Assembly (NCBI GenBank): GCA_945901405.1
Contig: CAMDLH010000002.1
Coordinates: forward strand, 1 to 64,000
Length of the DNA stretch: 64,000 nucleotides
Reading direction: 5' to 3'
DNA from: Bordetella parapertussis
GTDB taxonomy: Bacteria > Pseudomonadota > Gammaproteobacteria > Burkholderiales > SG8-41
Part shown: positions 34,382 to 43,219 of the stretch, piece by piece
Numbering within the stretch: the stretch's first letter is position 1
How the letters are laid out: the number at the start of each line of letters is the position of its first letter
Made by a program: the position numbers and the translations under genes
The notes under the pieces: model-generated
What the model saw: the letters and a program-made list of their open reading frames with translations, nothing else
Databases searched by the model: none
Told to the model about the DNA's origin: nothing

Positions 34382-35377
34382 ATGATGACCAACACTCAAG
34401 CCCAAATGCTTAAACGCCGCCCGTTGATGCGGCACGCCCTGCTGGGCTGCACGCTCCTTCTTGCGGCGACAAGCGCATGCGCGCAAGCATGGCCGGCAAA
34501 ACCCATACGCATGATTGTTCCGTTCCCACCCGGCGGCGGCACCGATCTTGTCGGGCGCGCCGTGGCCAACCGATTGTCCGAAGGCACTGGCCAGCCGGTG
34601 GTGGTCGACAACCGCGGCGGCGCGGGCGGCGTCATTGGCAGCGACATCGTGGCGAAATCCGCGCCCGACGGCTATACGCTTGGCATAGCAACTTCGAGCA
34701 CGCACCCGGTCGCGGGGCTGGTGCAAAAGGTGCCGTACGATGCACTCAAGAGCTTCGCGCCGGTGACGCTCGCCGGCGTGACACCGTACATACTCGTGGC
34801 CGCACCCGCGCTGCCGGCCGCCAGCATCGCCGAATTCATCGCTCACATGAAAAACAACCCCGGCAAGGTCAACGTCGCGCATGTGGGCACGGGCACGCTG
34901 GGCTATCTGTTGACCGAGGCCTTCAAGAGCGCCACCGGTACCGACATGGTGGCGGTGCCCTACAAAGGCTCGGCGCTGGTGTATCCCGATCTGGTGTCGA
35001 ACCGCGTGCAGGTATTTTTCGACAACCCGGTTGCCTCCGCGCCGCAAGTCAAGGCCGGCCGCTTGAAGGCGCTGGCCGTGTCGCTGCCGACGGCGCTGCT
35101 GCCCAGCGTGCCCACGCTCGCGCAGGCAGGCGTCAAGGGCTTTGACGTAGGGTTCTGGTATGGCGTGGTCGCACCCGCGGGCACGCCCCGCGCCATCGTC
35201 GAGCGCGCACAACGCGTGATCGCGCAAGGCCTGAATTCGACAAGCGGCAAGGCCGAACTCGCGCAACTTGCGGTAGACCCCGTGGCATCAACGCCAGATC
35301 AGTTCACGGCCACGATACGCAGCGACATCGAACGCTGGGGCGCGGTGGCGCGCAGGCTCGGGTTGAAGCCGGAATGA
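34382..35377 (+). CDS. Bug/TctC-type substrate-binding protein
   Basis: 331 residues. Signal peptide with a charged start (KRRPLMRHALLGCTLLLAATSACAQ), then WPAKPIRMIVPFPPGGGTDL, VVVDNRGGAGGVIGSDIVAK and AGVKGFDVGFWYGVVAPAGT. Standalone gene. It converges with the next Bug gene, their stops 53 bp apart. Ligand unknown. Confidence 0.92.
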   Translation: MMTNTQAQMLKRRPLMRHALLGCTLLLAATSACAQAWPAKPIRMIVPFPPGGGTDLVGRAVANRLSEGTGQPVVVDNRGGAGGVIGSDIVAKSAPDGYTLGIATSSTHPVAGLVQKVPYDALKSFAPVTLAGVTPYILVAAPALPAASIAEFIAHMKNNPGKVNVAHVGTGTLGYLLTEAFKSATGTDMVAVPYKGSALVYPDLVSNRVQVFFDNPVASAPQVKAGRLKALAVSLPTALLPSVPTLAQAGVKGFDVGFWYGVVAPAGTPRAIVERAQRVIAQGLNSTSGKAELAQLAVDPVASTPDQFTATIRSDIERWGAVARRLGLKPE

Positions 35378-35430
35378 CCATTACTGGCAAGCCCAAAGCC
35401 GCTCCGGTGTAGGTCTGACAGAGCGCTTTG

Positions 35431-36384
35431 TTAGTCTATCCGCGCATTGGATGCTTTAACTACCGTCGCCCATTTCTGCACGTCGGAAATCAACAGTTTC
35501 TGAAACTCCTCAGGCGTGGTGATCAGCGCTTCGGCACCCTGCGCCTTGAAGAAATCCTGCATCTCGCGCGTGCGCTGCACATCAGTCACGTCGCTGTTCA
35601 CCTTGCGCACGATGCGTAAATCGGTGGCGGCGGGCGCGAGGATGCCCCACCACGGATTCACGTCAAAGCCGGCGAGGCCCGACTCGGCGATTGTCGGCAC
35701 CGTGGGCGCTATCGCCACACGGCGCGCGCTGGTCACCGCAAGCGCGCGCACGCGGCCGCTCGATACATGCTGTATCACCGAAGGCACACTGGTAAACGCG
35801 GAATCGACCTGTCCGGCGATCACATCGGTGATCGATGGCGCAACGCCCTTGTAGGGGATGTGCAGCATATTGATACGTGCATCGATCTTGAGCATCTCGC
35901 CGAGCAGGTGATTGACCGAGCCATTGCCGGATGACGCATATGCCATCACACCTGGCCGGCCGCGCGCGAGTGCGATGAATTCCTTCAGCGATTTAGCGGG
36001 CAGGGTGTTATTGACGATGAGCAGAAAAGGCGTGACTGCCAGCGTCGCAACCGTCTGAAAATCCTTCACCGAATCATACGAGAGCTTCGGATAGAGGCTT
36101 TGGTTGATGGCCTGCGATCCGGCATAAGTGACAAGCAAGGTGTAGCCATCCGGCGGCGATTTCGCGACGACATCGGTACCGAGCGTGCCGCCCGCGCCGC
36201 CGCGGTTTTCCACTACGACGGTGCGCCCCCAGCGCTCGCCGAGCTTTTGCCCGACCGCGCGCGCGAACACATCCGTGGCGCCGCCGGGCACCTGCGGCAC
36301 GATAAAGCGCACGTTGCGCACAGGGAATTCCTGTGCGCTTACGTGAAGCGAACTTGCGGCAAGCAGCACCGCCAACAAGCGCAT
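35431..36384 (-). CDS. Bug/TctC-type substrate-binding protein
   Basis: 317 residues from the ATG at 36384 (MRLLAVLLAASSLHVSAQ, a clean signal peptide). A second ATG at 36411 would add nine residues encoded by the AT-rich motif and is less likely. Mature motifs: FPVRNVRFIVPQVPGGATDV, VVENRGGAGGTLGTDVVAKS, ESGLAGFDVNPWWGILAPAA. It directly follows an orphan Mo large subunit (36 bp), suggesting uptake and oxidation of the same compound. Confidence 0.9.
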   Translation of the reverse strand: MRLLAVLLAASSLHVSAQEFPVRNVRFIVPQVPGGATDVFARAVGQKLGERWGRTVVVENRGGAGGTLGTDVVAKSPPDGYTLLVTYAGSQAINQSLYPKLSYDSVKDFQTVATLAVTPFLLIVNNTLPAKSLKEFIALARGRPGVMAYASSGNGSVNHLLGEMLKIDARINMLHIPYKGVAPSITDVIAGQVDSAFTSVPSVIQHVSSGRVRALAVTSARRVAIAPTVPTIAESGLAGFDVNPWWGILAPAATDLRIVRKVNSDVTDVQRTREMQDFFKAQGAEALITTPEEFQKLLISDVQKWATVVKASNARID

Positions 36385-36389
36385 AACAC

Positions 36390-36406
36390 AACTATTTGTT
36401 TTTATT
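36390..36406 (+). repeat. AT-rich 17-bp motif, copy 4
   Basis: AACTATTTGTTTTTATT, identical to copy 1, in the 36-bp gap between the Mo large subunit and the Bug gene. Confidence 0.65.
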
Positions 36407-36420
36407 GACAATTTTATGGT

Positions 36421-38703
36421 CTACTTCGCCACTTGTATCGCCCGCCAGATCCGCGCCGGTGTCAGCGGCATATCCAGGTGCTTCACGCCCACCGTGCCCA
36501 ACGCATCCAGCGTGGCGCTCACCAGCGACGGGATCGACGCCGTGCAGCCCGACTCGCCCACGCCCTTCACACCGAGCGGACTGACCTTGCTGGTGGTGGC
36601 GTGTTCTTCGCCGCGAAACTCAGGCACAAGGCCGGCGCGCGGCATGATGTAATCCATGAAGCTTGCGGAGAGCGGCTGGCCGGATTTCAGGTCGTAAACA
36701 ATCTGCTCACCGAACACTTGCCCCGCGCCCTGCACCACGCCGCCGTGCATCTGGCCTTCGACGATGGCGTGGTTGATGACTACGCCGCAATCATCGACGG
36801 CACAATACGACACAATTTGCGGTGCGCCGGTGTCGGGGTCGATTTCGACTTCGGTGATGTGGCACCCGTTGGGGAAAGTTGAGCCGAATTTGCCGTCGGC
36901 CATGATGCTGATGGTTTTGGATTTGGCGAGTTCGCCGAGTTTGATGGTGCGCTTGGATTCGCTGGATTTGAATTCGCCGTTCGCGTAATGCACTTGCGAC
37001 GGTTCGAGTTTCAGTTCGAGTGCGGCGAGCGCCTTGCCTTCCTCGATCAGCTTCAGCGCCGCGATGTGGCTCACGCTGCCAACGCCCACCGTGGTGCGAG
37101 AGCCGCCGGTGTGGTTGCCGTCGAGCTTGCTGCCCGGCGCGCATTGCACCACTTTCACTCTTGCCAGCGGGATGCCCAGCGCATTGGCGACGATCGTGCC
37201 CAGCGTGGTCTCGTGACCGTGGCCCTGCGACTTGGATACGGTGTAGAGCGTCACCGTACCGCTGGCGTCGAGTTGCATTTCGACTTCGTCCTTGGGCGCA
37301 TTGCCCGCGCCGGAGCCTTCGATCACGGTGGAAATACCGAGGCCGCGCAGCTTGCCGGCCTTCGCCGACAGCGCGCGGCGCGCGGCAAAGCCGGCCCAGT
37401 CGGCGAGCACCAGCGCCTTTGACAACACGCCCGGCAGATCGCCATTTTCATAAACAGAACCGGTGGCTGTTTTATACGGGAACGCATTCGTCGGTATGAA
37501 ATTACGCCGCCGCAGATCGGCTTTATCCATGCCGATGTCTATCGCGGCCTGATCGACAAAACGCTCGATTACATAGGCAATATCCGGCCGCCCCGCACCG
37601 CGATACGAGCCCATCGGCGTGGTGTTGGTGAGCGGCACGCGAAACATCACGTACGCTGCGGGGATGTGATACACGCCCGTCAAACAGGTGGTGGTGTTGC
37701 GGATATGCCCCGCCGAGCCGGGCGAGAGATACGCGCCCATGTCGGCGATCCAGTTCAAACGAAACGCGACGAAGCGCCCATCCTTGTCCAGCGCCAGTTC
37801 GCCCTCGGCAATGTTGCCGCGGCCGTGGTTGTCAGTGAGGAACGATTCGACACGGGTTGAAATCCATTTGACCGGCGCACCCAGCGCATTGGCCGCGATC
37901 ATCAGCGCGATGTATTCCGGATACGCCGGCGTGCGCTGGCCAAAGCCGCCGCCGACATCGTGCGCCTCGAAAATCAATTTGTCTTCGGGCACCTTGGTCC
38001 ACGACGCCATCATCTTGCGCAGCGTGGTGATGCCCTGTGTGCAAAGGTTAAAGCGATACTCGCCGCTGTCCGCGTTGTAGGCCACCAGACACGCGCGCGG
38101 CTCCATCGGGCAAGGCGTCACGCGTGTGGAATCGACACGCAGCCGCGTTACATGCGCGGCATTCTTGATGGCTTCGGCAACGGCGGCCTCGTTGCCCGCT
38201 TCGGATTCGTACACCAGATTGCCGGGCACGGCCTCATCCAACAGCGGCGCGCCGGGTGCGAGCGCCTGCTCCGGGTCAACAATCGGCTGCAACTCGCGGT
38301 ATTCAACCTCCACCAACTCTACGGCATCCGCTGCTGCACCCGCACTATCCGCCACCACCAACGCCACCGCCTCGCCGACAAAGCGCACCTTGCCATGCGC
38401 CAGCACCGGCCGATCCAGCGCGCGCGCCTTCATGCCGCCCTTGCCCGGCGCGGCCAACACATGCGCCGCACGCACATAGCCTTCACGCACCGCGTCCCCT
38501 CCGGTGTACACGGCCTTCACACCCGGATGCGCAAGCGCCTTCGCGGTGTTAACCGAAACGATCTCCGCATGCGCATGATCCGAACGCACGAAGTGCCCGT
38601 ACAGTTGCCCCGGCACATTCCAGTCGGCGGCATATTTGCCGGTGCCGGTGATGAGGCGTTGGTCTTCGACGCGTTTACCGTCGTGGGGTGCGTGCATGTC
38701 CAT
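36421..38703 (-). CDS. Orphan molybdopterin-binding large subunit (CoxL/xanthine dehydrogenase family)
   Basis: 760 residues from the ATG at 38703 (MDMHAPHDGKRVEDQRLITG); the longer upstream frame has no family features. MoCo motifs: DVGGGFGQRTPAYPEYIALM, GSYRGAGRPDIAY and the catalytic glutamate in GVKGVGESGCTASIPSLV. No medium or small subunit gene is next to it. A close paralogue lies at 50958-53264. It would need Fe-S and FAD partners from elsewhere, perhaps the 26.0-27.4 kb genes. Confidence 0.9.
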   Translation of the reverse strand: MDMHAPHDGKRVEDQRLITGTGKYAADWNVPGQLYGHFVRSDHAHAEIVSVNTAKALAHPGVKAVYTGGDAVREGYVRAAHVLAAPGKGGMKARALDRPVLAHGKVRFVGEAVALVVADSAGAAADAVELVEVEYRELQPIVDPEQALAPGAPLLDEAVPGNLVYESEAGNEAAVAEAIKNAAHVTRLRVDSTRVTPCPMEPRACLVAYNADSGEYRFNLCTQGITTLRKMMASWTKVPEDKLIFEAHDVGGGFGQRTPAYPEYIALMIAANALGAPVKWISTRVESFLTDNHGRGNIAEGELALDKDGRFVAFRLNWIADMGAYLSPGSAGHIRNTTTCLTGVYHIPAAYVMFRVPLTNTTPMGSYRGAGRPDIAYVIERFVDQAAIDIGMDKADLRRRNFIPTNAFPYKTATGSVYENGDLPGVLSKALVLADWAGFAARRALSAKAGKLRGLGISTVIEGSGAGNAPKDEVEMQLDASGTVTLYTVSKSQGHGHETTLGTIVANALGIPLARVKVVQCAPGSKLDGNHTGGSRTTVGVGSVSHIAALKLIEEGKALAALELKLEPSQVHYANGEFKSSESKRTIKLGELAKSKTISIMADGKFGSTFPNGCHITEVEIDPDTGAPQIVSYCAVDDCGVVINHAIVEGQMHGGVVQGAGQVFGEQIVYDLKSGQPLSASFMDYIMPRAGLVPEFRGEEHATTSKVSPLGVKGVGESGCTASIPSLVSATLDALGTVGVKHLDMPLTPARIWRAIQVAK

Positions 38704-38835
38704 ATTGAGTTTATTCCTTGAAGCGGATGGGAGCGAATGGAGATACTTAAAAGCGGATGTTAAACCTGGCGGGCGATGGTTGCCAGCGCGCCATGTCAGT
38801 TGCTGAGAATTATCAATTGTGACACACTGTGACAC

Positions 38836-39087
38836 ATGAAAACCATCTCCATTCGAGAACTGCACGAAAAGACCGGCGATTGGGTCAGGCGCAGCGTAAC
38901 GCTCGGCCCCATTACCGTGACCGATCACGGCAAAGTCGTCGCGCAAATCGTGCCCGTGCAGGCAATGCCGACGGTTAACCCCTTCGCCACGCGCAAGCTG
39001 CGCAAGGGTTATGCGCGACTGCGCGGCAAACTCAAAGGCGGCACGGACAGCACACTATTGGTTTCCGAAGACCGGGGCCGTGCGTGA
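38836..39087 (+). CDS. Phd/YefM-type antitoxin
   Basis: 83 residues. MKTISIRELHEKTGDWVRRS and TVTDHGKVVAQIVP are the Phd_YefM fold, a DNA-binding antitoxin. Its end overlaps the PIN toxin start by 8 bp. The 130 bp upstream separate it from the divergent Mo large subunit. Confidence 0.85.
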   Translation: MKTISIRELHEKTGDWVRRSVTLGPITVTDHGKVVAQIVPVQAMPTVNPFATRKLRKGYARLRGKLKGGTDSTLLVSEDRGRA

Positions 39088-39520
39088 AGCCGTGAGTTAT
39101 TTCGACTCCGCATACATCGCCAAGTTCTACGTGGACGAGCCGGAAAGCGATGCCGTCAGGCGATTGGCAGAGGCCCTCGGGCGCGTGCATTGCAGCGCAC
39201 TGGGCCGCGTCGAAGTCACGAGCGTGTTTCATCGCAAGTGGCGTGAGGGCGCTTTCACGGAAAGCCAATTTCGCGAAGTCTCCGCGCAATTCACCGACGA
39301 TTGCGCAGCAGGGTTGTGGACATGGATATCGATCACCGACAAGCTGATCGCCGATACTGCAGAATCCATTCGCACGCTAGGAAAAACCACGACAATCCGT
39401 TCCGCAGATGCGTTGCACTTGGTGTGCGCCAGAGCGCACGGGCTACGGCGTGTCTATACCAACGACCGGCACATGTTGTTGGCGGCGGCAATGTTTGGGG
39501 TTGAGGCAGTGGCGGCTTGA
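39080..39520 (+). CDS. PIN-domain toxin (VapC-like)
   Basis: 146 residues from the GTG at 39080 (a second GTG at 39092 is possible). PIN acidic residues: SYFDSAYIAKFYVDE, SALGRVEVTSVF (Glu), RSADALHLVCARAHG (Asp) and VYTNDRHMLLAA (Asp). A likely RNase toxin neutralised by the upstream Phd-type antitoxin. The frame upstream of 39080 lies inside the antitoxin gene. Confidence 0.86.
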   Translation: MREAVSYFDSAYIAKFYVDEPESDAVRRLAEALGRVHCSALGRVEVTSVFHRKWREGAFTESQFREVSAQFTDDCAAGLWTWISITDKLIADTAESIRTLGKTTTIRSADALHLVCARAHGLRRVYTNDRHMLLAAAMFGVEAVAA

Positions 39521-39771
39521 GGCGACTGGCGCAATGAACAGAAAACCAAATTGAGCGACTTGTTGAACGTACGATAATGAAAGACTTGACCCCTCGCCCA
39601 CTGCTCACGGGCAACGTCAAGCACTTTGCCCCGATCAAAGGTTTGGTCATCGAACGATTCGATTTAACGCAAGACGCAAGCTAGAACGGCTGCACCAGAT
39701 TTGGGCGAACCAGCGATGATCAAACCCATCAAAACCAAAGTCGGCTATCCGGTCCATTACAGACCGACGTT
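39521..39771 (+). other. Gap between PIN toxin and mobile element
   Basis: About 250 bp without an intact gene. An ATG at 39711 starts MIKPIKTKVGY, resembling the start of HigA-type antitoxins, and runs straight into the left inverted repeat of the RIT-like element. A 28-bp block at 39572-39599 has an inverted near-copy at 42539-42566. Confidence 0.4.
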
Positions 39772-39801
39772 CGCTTTTTATGGAAAGTCAAATGTTATGG
39801 A
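39772..39801 (+). repeat. Terminal inverted repeat, left end
   Basis: 30 bp beginning CGCTTTTTATGGAAAG; exact reverse complement of 41570-41599. Confidence 0.9.
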
Positions 39802-39855
39802 ATGCTAAGCGGGTCGAACCCAGGGAAAGTAGCGTTCTGATCCTCTGATTGCTTT

Positions 39856-40851
39856 TCATAATACTTTGCCATGTAACGATGCGATCAATTTGTCCGGGAC
39901 GGTGAACCGTCCCGGCCGAAGGGACGGCGGTACTGTGCCCTCAATGGTTTCAATTTTTTCCACAGGGTCGGCGTGAAGATACATTTCTGTCGTTTGCATA
40001 AAAGCGTGACCAAGCCATAACGAAACCTTTCGCAAATCGCCGGTCGCCTGGTAAATCATCATGCCGCAGGTGTGTCGAAGCACATGAGGGGAAACATTCT
40101 TTCGCTCCAGCGTCGGACAGATCGGCGTAGCGACCCGCACATATTTGTCGAGTAAATATGCAAATCCGACCCGAGTCATGGACTCGCCCCTTGCATTGAC
40201 GAAGAGTTCGGGCGTCGAGACGTTGCCCCGCACTGCCAGCCACGCTCGAATATCACTCGCGGTTTGTTTCCACAATGGCAGCGAGCGCTGCTTCCGTCCC
40301 TTGCCCATGACTGAGATCGTTGGTGTTGGCTGCAATGTCACCGCGTTGAGCCATAAACCAAGCAGTTCGGATACCCGAAGTCCGGTAGCAAAGCCAAGGT
40401 GCAGCATTGCCCGGTCGCGAATTCCTGAGCGAGTCCGGACGTCCGGTGCATTCAGGATCGCTTCCATCTCGGTTTTGGTGAGGTAGCTGATCAACGGGAT
40501 GTCTGTTTTTTTTGATGGAATCGCAAGAATGCGCAGGCTTTGGTTAAGCACAGATGGCACGCGGTGCTCGACAAAGCGCATAAAAGATTTGATCGCAGCC
40601 AACCGGATATTGCGGGTGCGCGGGCTGTTACCTCTTTGCGATTCGATATACGCAAGAAAGTCCATAACCAGTGACGCATCCAGCTGCTCCAGGCACAGTT
40701 TGGAGGGCGTCGCCTTGAAGCGCTGGCTGGCGAACTCGAAGAACAACTGATAGGTATAGGCATAGCTTTCACAGGTATGGGGACTCGCTCCGAGCTGTAC
40801 GGGCAGTCGTTCGCGCAAGAAAGCGGTGATATGAGGCGCAATCGGGGTCAT
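39856..40851 (-). CDS. Tyrosine recombinase of RIT-like element
   Basis: 331 residues from the ATG at 40851. SAM-like N-terminal domain (SPHTCESYAYTYQLFFEFAS), then the catalytic set in order: arginine in FATGLRVSELLGL, lysine in MGKGRKQRSLPL, HxxR in HVLRHTCGMM, LGH and the nucleophile in TTEMYLHAD. All residues are intact. The ATG overlaps the stop of the damaged upstream recombinase (ATGA), as is usual in RIT trios; this is the last gene of the set. Confidence 0.88.
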   Translation of the reverse strand: MTPIAPHITAFLRERLPVQLGASPHTCESYAYTYQLFFEFASQRFKATPSKLCLEQLDASLVMDFLAYIESQRGNSPRTRNIRLAAIKSFMRFVEHRVPSVLNQSLRILAIPSKKTDIPLISYLTKTEMEAILNAPDVRTRSGIRDRAMLHLGFATGLRVSELLGLWLNAVTLQPTPTISVMGKGRKQRSLPLWKQTASDIRAWLAVRGNVSTPELFVNARGESMTRVGFAYLLDKYVRVATPICPTLERKNVSPHVLRHTCGMMIYQATGDLRKVSLWLGHAFMQTTEMYLHADPVEKIETIEGTVPPSLRPGRFTVPDKLIASLHGKVL

Positions 40852-41446
40852 GGCTGATCTCCTGTTATGAAGGATTCGCACCTGTCGGCGATGTCTGTCA
40901 TGAGTAGTGGGGTGCTCTCAAGGTACCAGTAGGTACTCTTCGGGTGAGCGTGCCCCATGTAGGTGCCGAGCGCGAGCATATGGCGTGCGATGCGGTCCCG
41001 AGTATCGGGACATGACTAAGCGTACTATCCCGGACGCCGCGCTGTGTCCGCATCCATTCCATAAATTCCAACAACAGGACCGGGGATTCAGCCAAACAAG
41101 GGGACGCGCAAGAAATTACAGCCCCGGTCGCTTCAAGGAAATCCACAAAAACACGGGAACCATGGTAGGCAGAGCTATGGTCGCCATTCGGCTTCCGAAG
41201 CACCCCTCGCTTCGCGAGGGCGTTCTGATATCGATGCAGCGTGTCTTGATCTAAATCACACACTGTTAGTCCATCCGCTTGTGCCCAGGCTGCGCAACGA
41301 TGGGCCTCACGGGCATGACTGCGGATGCATGCGCGGCGATATCCGCGGATTTCCAGCCACTTGATGAACTGAGCTAAATGACCACCAGCCGGTCCAGACT
41401 GAAATGCCGCGAGCGTACGGGGATCTTTGAAATAAGTTGCCAGCAT
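40848..41446 (-). pseudogene. Tyrosine recombinase with internal deletion and frameshift
   Basis: From the ATG at 41446 (Shine-Dalgarno GAAGGAGAG) the frame encodes an N-terminal recombinase domain (MLATYFKDPRTLAAFQSG to RGVRDSTLSH, about 150 residues). After that the reading is lost. Another frame resumes the recombinase C-terminus, RDRIARHMLALGTY, MGHAHPKSTYWYLEST, to the stop overlapping the next ATG. The central catalytic part (first Arg, Lys, HxxR) is gone, so a deletion joined two ends out of frame. Confidence 0.8.
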
Positions 41447-41569
41447 GTTGCTCTCCTTCAAGGGTCACGCCCTGAAAGACAGCAGCATTATGGAAAGAAG
41501 ATCAGGGCTTTCTCGATCAAAAAGGCCTCAGCAACGAGCCTATTGCCACCGCCTACCAACAGCTTACCT

Positions 41570-41599
41570 TCCATAACATTTGACTTTCCATAAAAAGCG
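41570..41599 (+). repeat. Terminal inverted repeat, right end
   Basis: Exact reverse complement of 39772-39801; marks the right end of the RIT-like element and overlaps the 30-bp palindrome that follows. Confidence 0.9.
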
Positions 41600-41624
41600 T
41601 CATGGAAAGCTTTCCATGACGCTT
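41595..41624. repeat. Perfect 30-bp palindrome at the RIT right end
   Basis: AAGCGTCATGGAAAG followed by its exact complement, no loop. It overlaps the last five bases of the right terminal repeat and shares the TGGAAAG word with it. Possibly target-site or end structure. Confidence 0.8.
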
Positions 41625-42331
41625 TTTCCACGTTCCTCAGCCCACACTTCCATCAGCCTTCCTTGCGGTCGGCTTGCCCTCATCGGGCGAAAATACGGGT
41701 TTACCCTGTTTCGCTTGAGTAACATGAGTGGGTTAGACCCTGCCTATTCACCGGTGGCGTACATGTCCGCGTACTCCCATCCTATAAAGGAATAACCTGC
41801 CACGTGCCGTTTTGGCCCGAGCCTGTCAGCAGCTTTGGCTCGACTTGATTTACGATGTTTATCAGCAGTTCACTTACATTGGTCATACCATCCAGCCTAG
41901 CTTCTATCCGCATTGCTGCTCGCAGATCGCGTCCCTTCCTCACGGCCGGAGCGCTGCCTTTCGGCGGGCTACATTGTCCCGATCGCTTCACACACAGCCG
42001 TTGCCAGTCGTGCATGGATCGGTAGGCTACTGGTGACGGAACACCAGGTTTCTCTATGTCAAAGTCCATTGAAACAATTACTCCAGCAACTTCAGGTCGC
42101 ACATAGGAATTTCAAACCACCTTTGTGCATAGGTTGCACTGTATGCCCGGCTCGACTGCCGGTCAACCACGCTGCCATTGCCTCGAACCCTGTCGATTGC
42201 AAGCATAATCCGGCCATTTCCCCGCAAAACCAGCACCGCGCATCCTGTAAAGCCCGCTGTTTTCCCTCTGTCCGCGCGCAACCTCCGAGCCGCCCCCTCG
42301 GTCCGTGTAAAACCCAGCCGATACATTAAAT
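41625..42331. other. Stretch without a recognised gene
   Basis: About 700 bp. A minus-strand frame at 41782-42102 (106 residues, MRPEVAGVIVSMDFDIEKPG start) has no recognisable family and an arginine-rich shadow-like middle. I treat the region as degraded insertion-element debris. Confidence 0.4.
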
Positions 42332-42550
42332 TCACTCCAGCAAATCCACCCGCCGCCGCGCCGGTGCAATCGCAGGTGGCCGCGGATCAAGCCCGATGTG
42401 CGCAAGTATCTTTCCGATCACCGCTGGTTCTTCAATTACAGCAACGCGCTTCAACTTTCCCCCGCACGCACAGCGCTCAATGTCGATGTCGAACACACGC
42501 TTGAGCAATCGCGCCCATGTCATGCGCACAGGCTTGCCGGGCAAGGGGTC
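42332..42550 (-). pseudogene. IS91/IS801-type transposase, C-terminal fragment
   Basis: The last 70 or so residues of an IS91-type transposase: GKPVRMTWARLLKRVFDID, ERCACGGKLKRVAVIE and KILAHIGLDPRPP, the zinc-binding tail of the family (usual order CPxCGG reduced to CACGG). The catalytic part is absent. It directly abuts the broken DUF5615-like toxin gene. Confidence 0.75.
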
Positions 42551-42619
42551 AAGTCTTGCATTATCGCAAGCAGGCGCGCAAGTTGCCATGACAGCGATTC
42601 ATCAAGCAACAGGCGCATG
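42521..42619 (-). pseudogene. DUF5615 PIN-like toxin start, truncated
   Basis: MRLLLDESLSWQLARLLA is the characteristic start of DUF5615-type PIN-like toxins. The frame then changes to unrelated residues at the junction with the IS91-type fragment and stops after about 32 codons. Its ATG overlaps the end of the DUF433 gene, the normal pairing. Confidence 0.65.
42539..42566 (-). repeat. 28-bp block, inverted near-copy of 39572-39599
   Basis: 26 of 28 bases match the reverse complement of 39572-39599. It sits exactly at the junction of the toxin remnant and the transposase fragment. Confidence 0.75.
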
Positions 42620-42816
42620 CTCGGATGCGGCCTCTCGTACAAGCTTCAGATCCGTCACGGCTTGTTCGCGTGTCACGGATGGATAATCCGCCAGAAATTG
42701 ATCAAGGCTCTCGCCCGCTTCAAGGCAATCGAAAAGATTAGTGGCACGCGTGTCCCGACAAATACAGGAACACCACCCTGGATGTCGGGATCACGGTGTA
42801 TGACGAGCTGGTTCAT
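42603..42816 (-). pseudogene. DUF433 antitoxin, frameshifted
   Basis: A good Shine-Dalgarno (GAGGTGAATTC) precedes the ATG at 42816. The first frame gives VIHRDPDIQGGVPVFVGTRV, the DUF433 start. The rest of the domain, LFDCLEAGESLDQFLADYPS then VTREQAVTDLKLVREA, is in a different frame, so there is one frameshift near 42735. It pairs with the truncated DUF5615 toxin. Confidence 0.78.
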
Positions 42817-42882
42817 GAATTCACCTCCGATGCGGCACATCATAACGCGCTTAGTTTGCCGCGAATAGCATCACGGGTACGT

Positions 42883-43080
42883 TCATGGTGCAAGGCGTTC
42901 GTCCTCGACAGGATCAGGCGAGCTGAACGGGCAATGCTTGCTCTCGTAGGCCTCGATCTGCGTCACAAGCGCTTCCATTTCCTCGGCCTCCGGCGTGCCT
43001 GCGGGCGCCTGAAAAATCACATCGAGACGCTTGAATGCCGCACGCAAATCTTGTTCGTTACGGATTGGCTTGATTGTCAT
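42883..43080 (-). pseudogene. HigA-like antitoxin, truncated
   Basis: MTIKPIRNEQDLRAAFKRLD, GTPEAEEMEALVTQIEAYE and SKHCPFSSPDPVE match the N-terminal half of HigA-type antitoxins, which normally continue into an XRE helix-turn-helix domain. Here the frame is lost inside a common intergenic repeat and stops after 65 residues, so the DNA-binding domain is missing. Confidence 0.6.
42896..42932. repeat. Common GTTCGTCC...-type intergenic repeat
   Basis: GTTCGTCCTCGACAGGATC and following GCGAGCTGAAC resemble the dispersed imperfect palindrome widespread in proteobacterial genomes (CTTCGACAGGCTCAGG type). It interrupts the HigA-like gene. Confidence 0.5.
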
Positions 43081-43219
43081 TGGCAACTCGAACGTTGGGG
43101 TTCGCTGCACTCACCGCCAACCTACAATTTCATCGCGTCTTGCGAGTAGCTCTCGTTTCACTTGCTGTAAAGAAGGGGTTTAAGTGCTGCAATAATAAAA
43201 CTGTTAGTCCGCGCAACCG

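Larger units (their letters stand above)
39772..41599 (-). mobile_element. RIT-like (recombinase-in-trio) element, decayed
   Basis: 1.83 kb bounded by perfect 30-bp terminal inverted repeats (39772-39801 and 41570-41599). It contains two overlapping minus-strand tyrosine recombinase genes: an intact one and one with an internal deletion. RIT elements carry three overlapping recombinases (about 3 kb); here one gene's worth of sequence is missing, so this is a shortened copy probably unable to move by itself. Confidence 0.75.

Noticed and set aside
41782..42102. 106-residue minus-strand gene
   Set aside because: No family, no convincing Shine-Dalgarno and an arginine-rich middle; it lies in mobile-element debris, so I did not call it.
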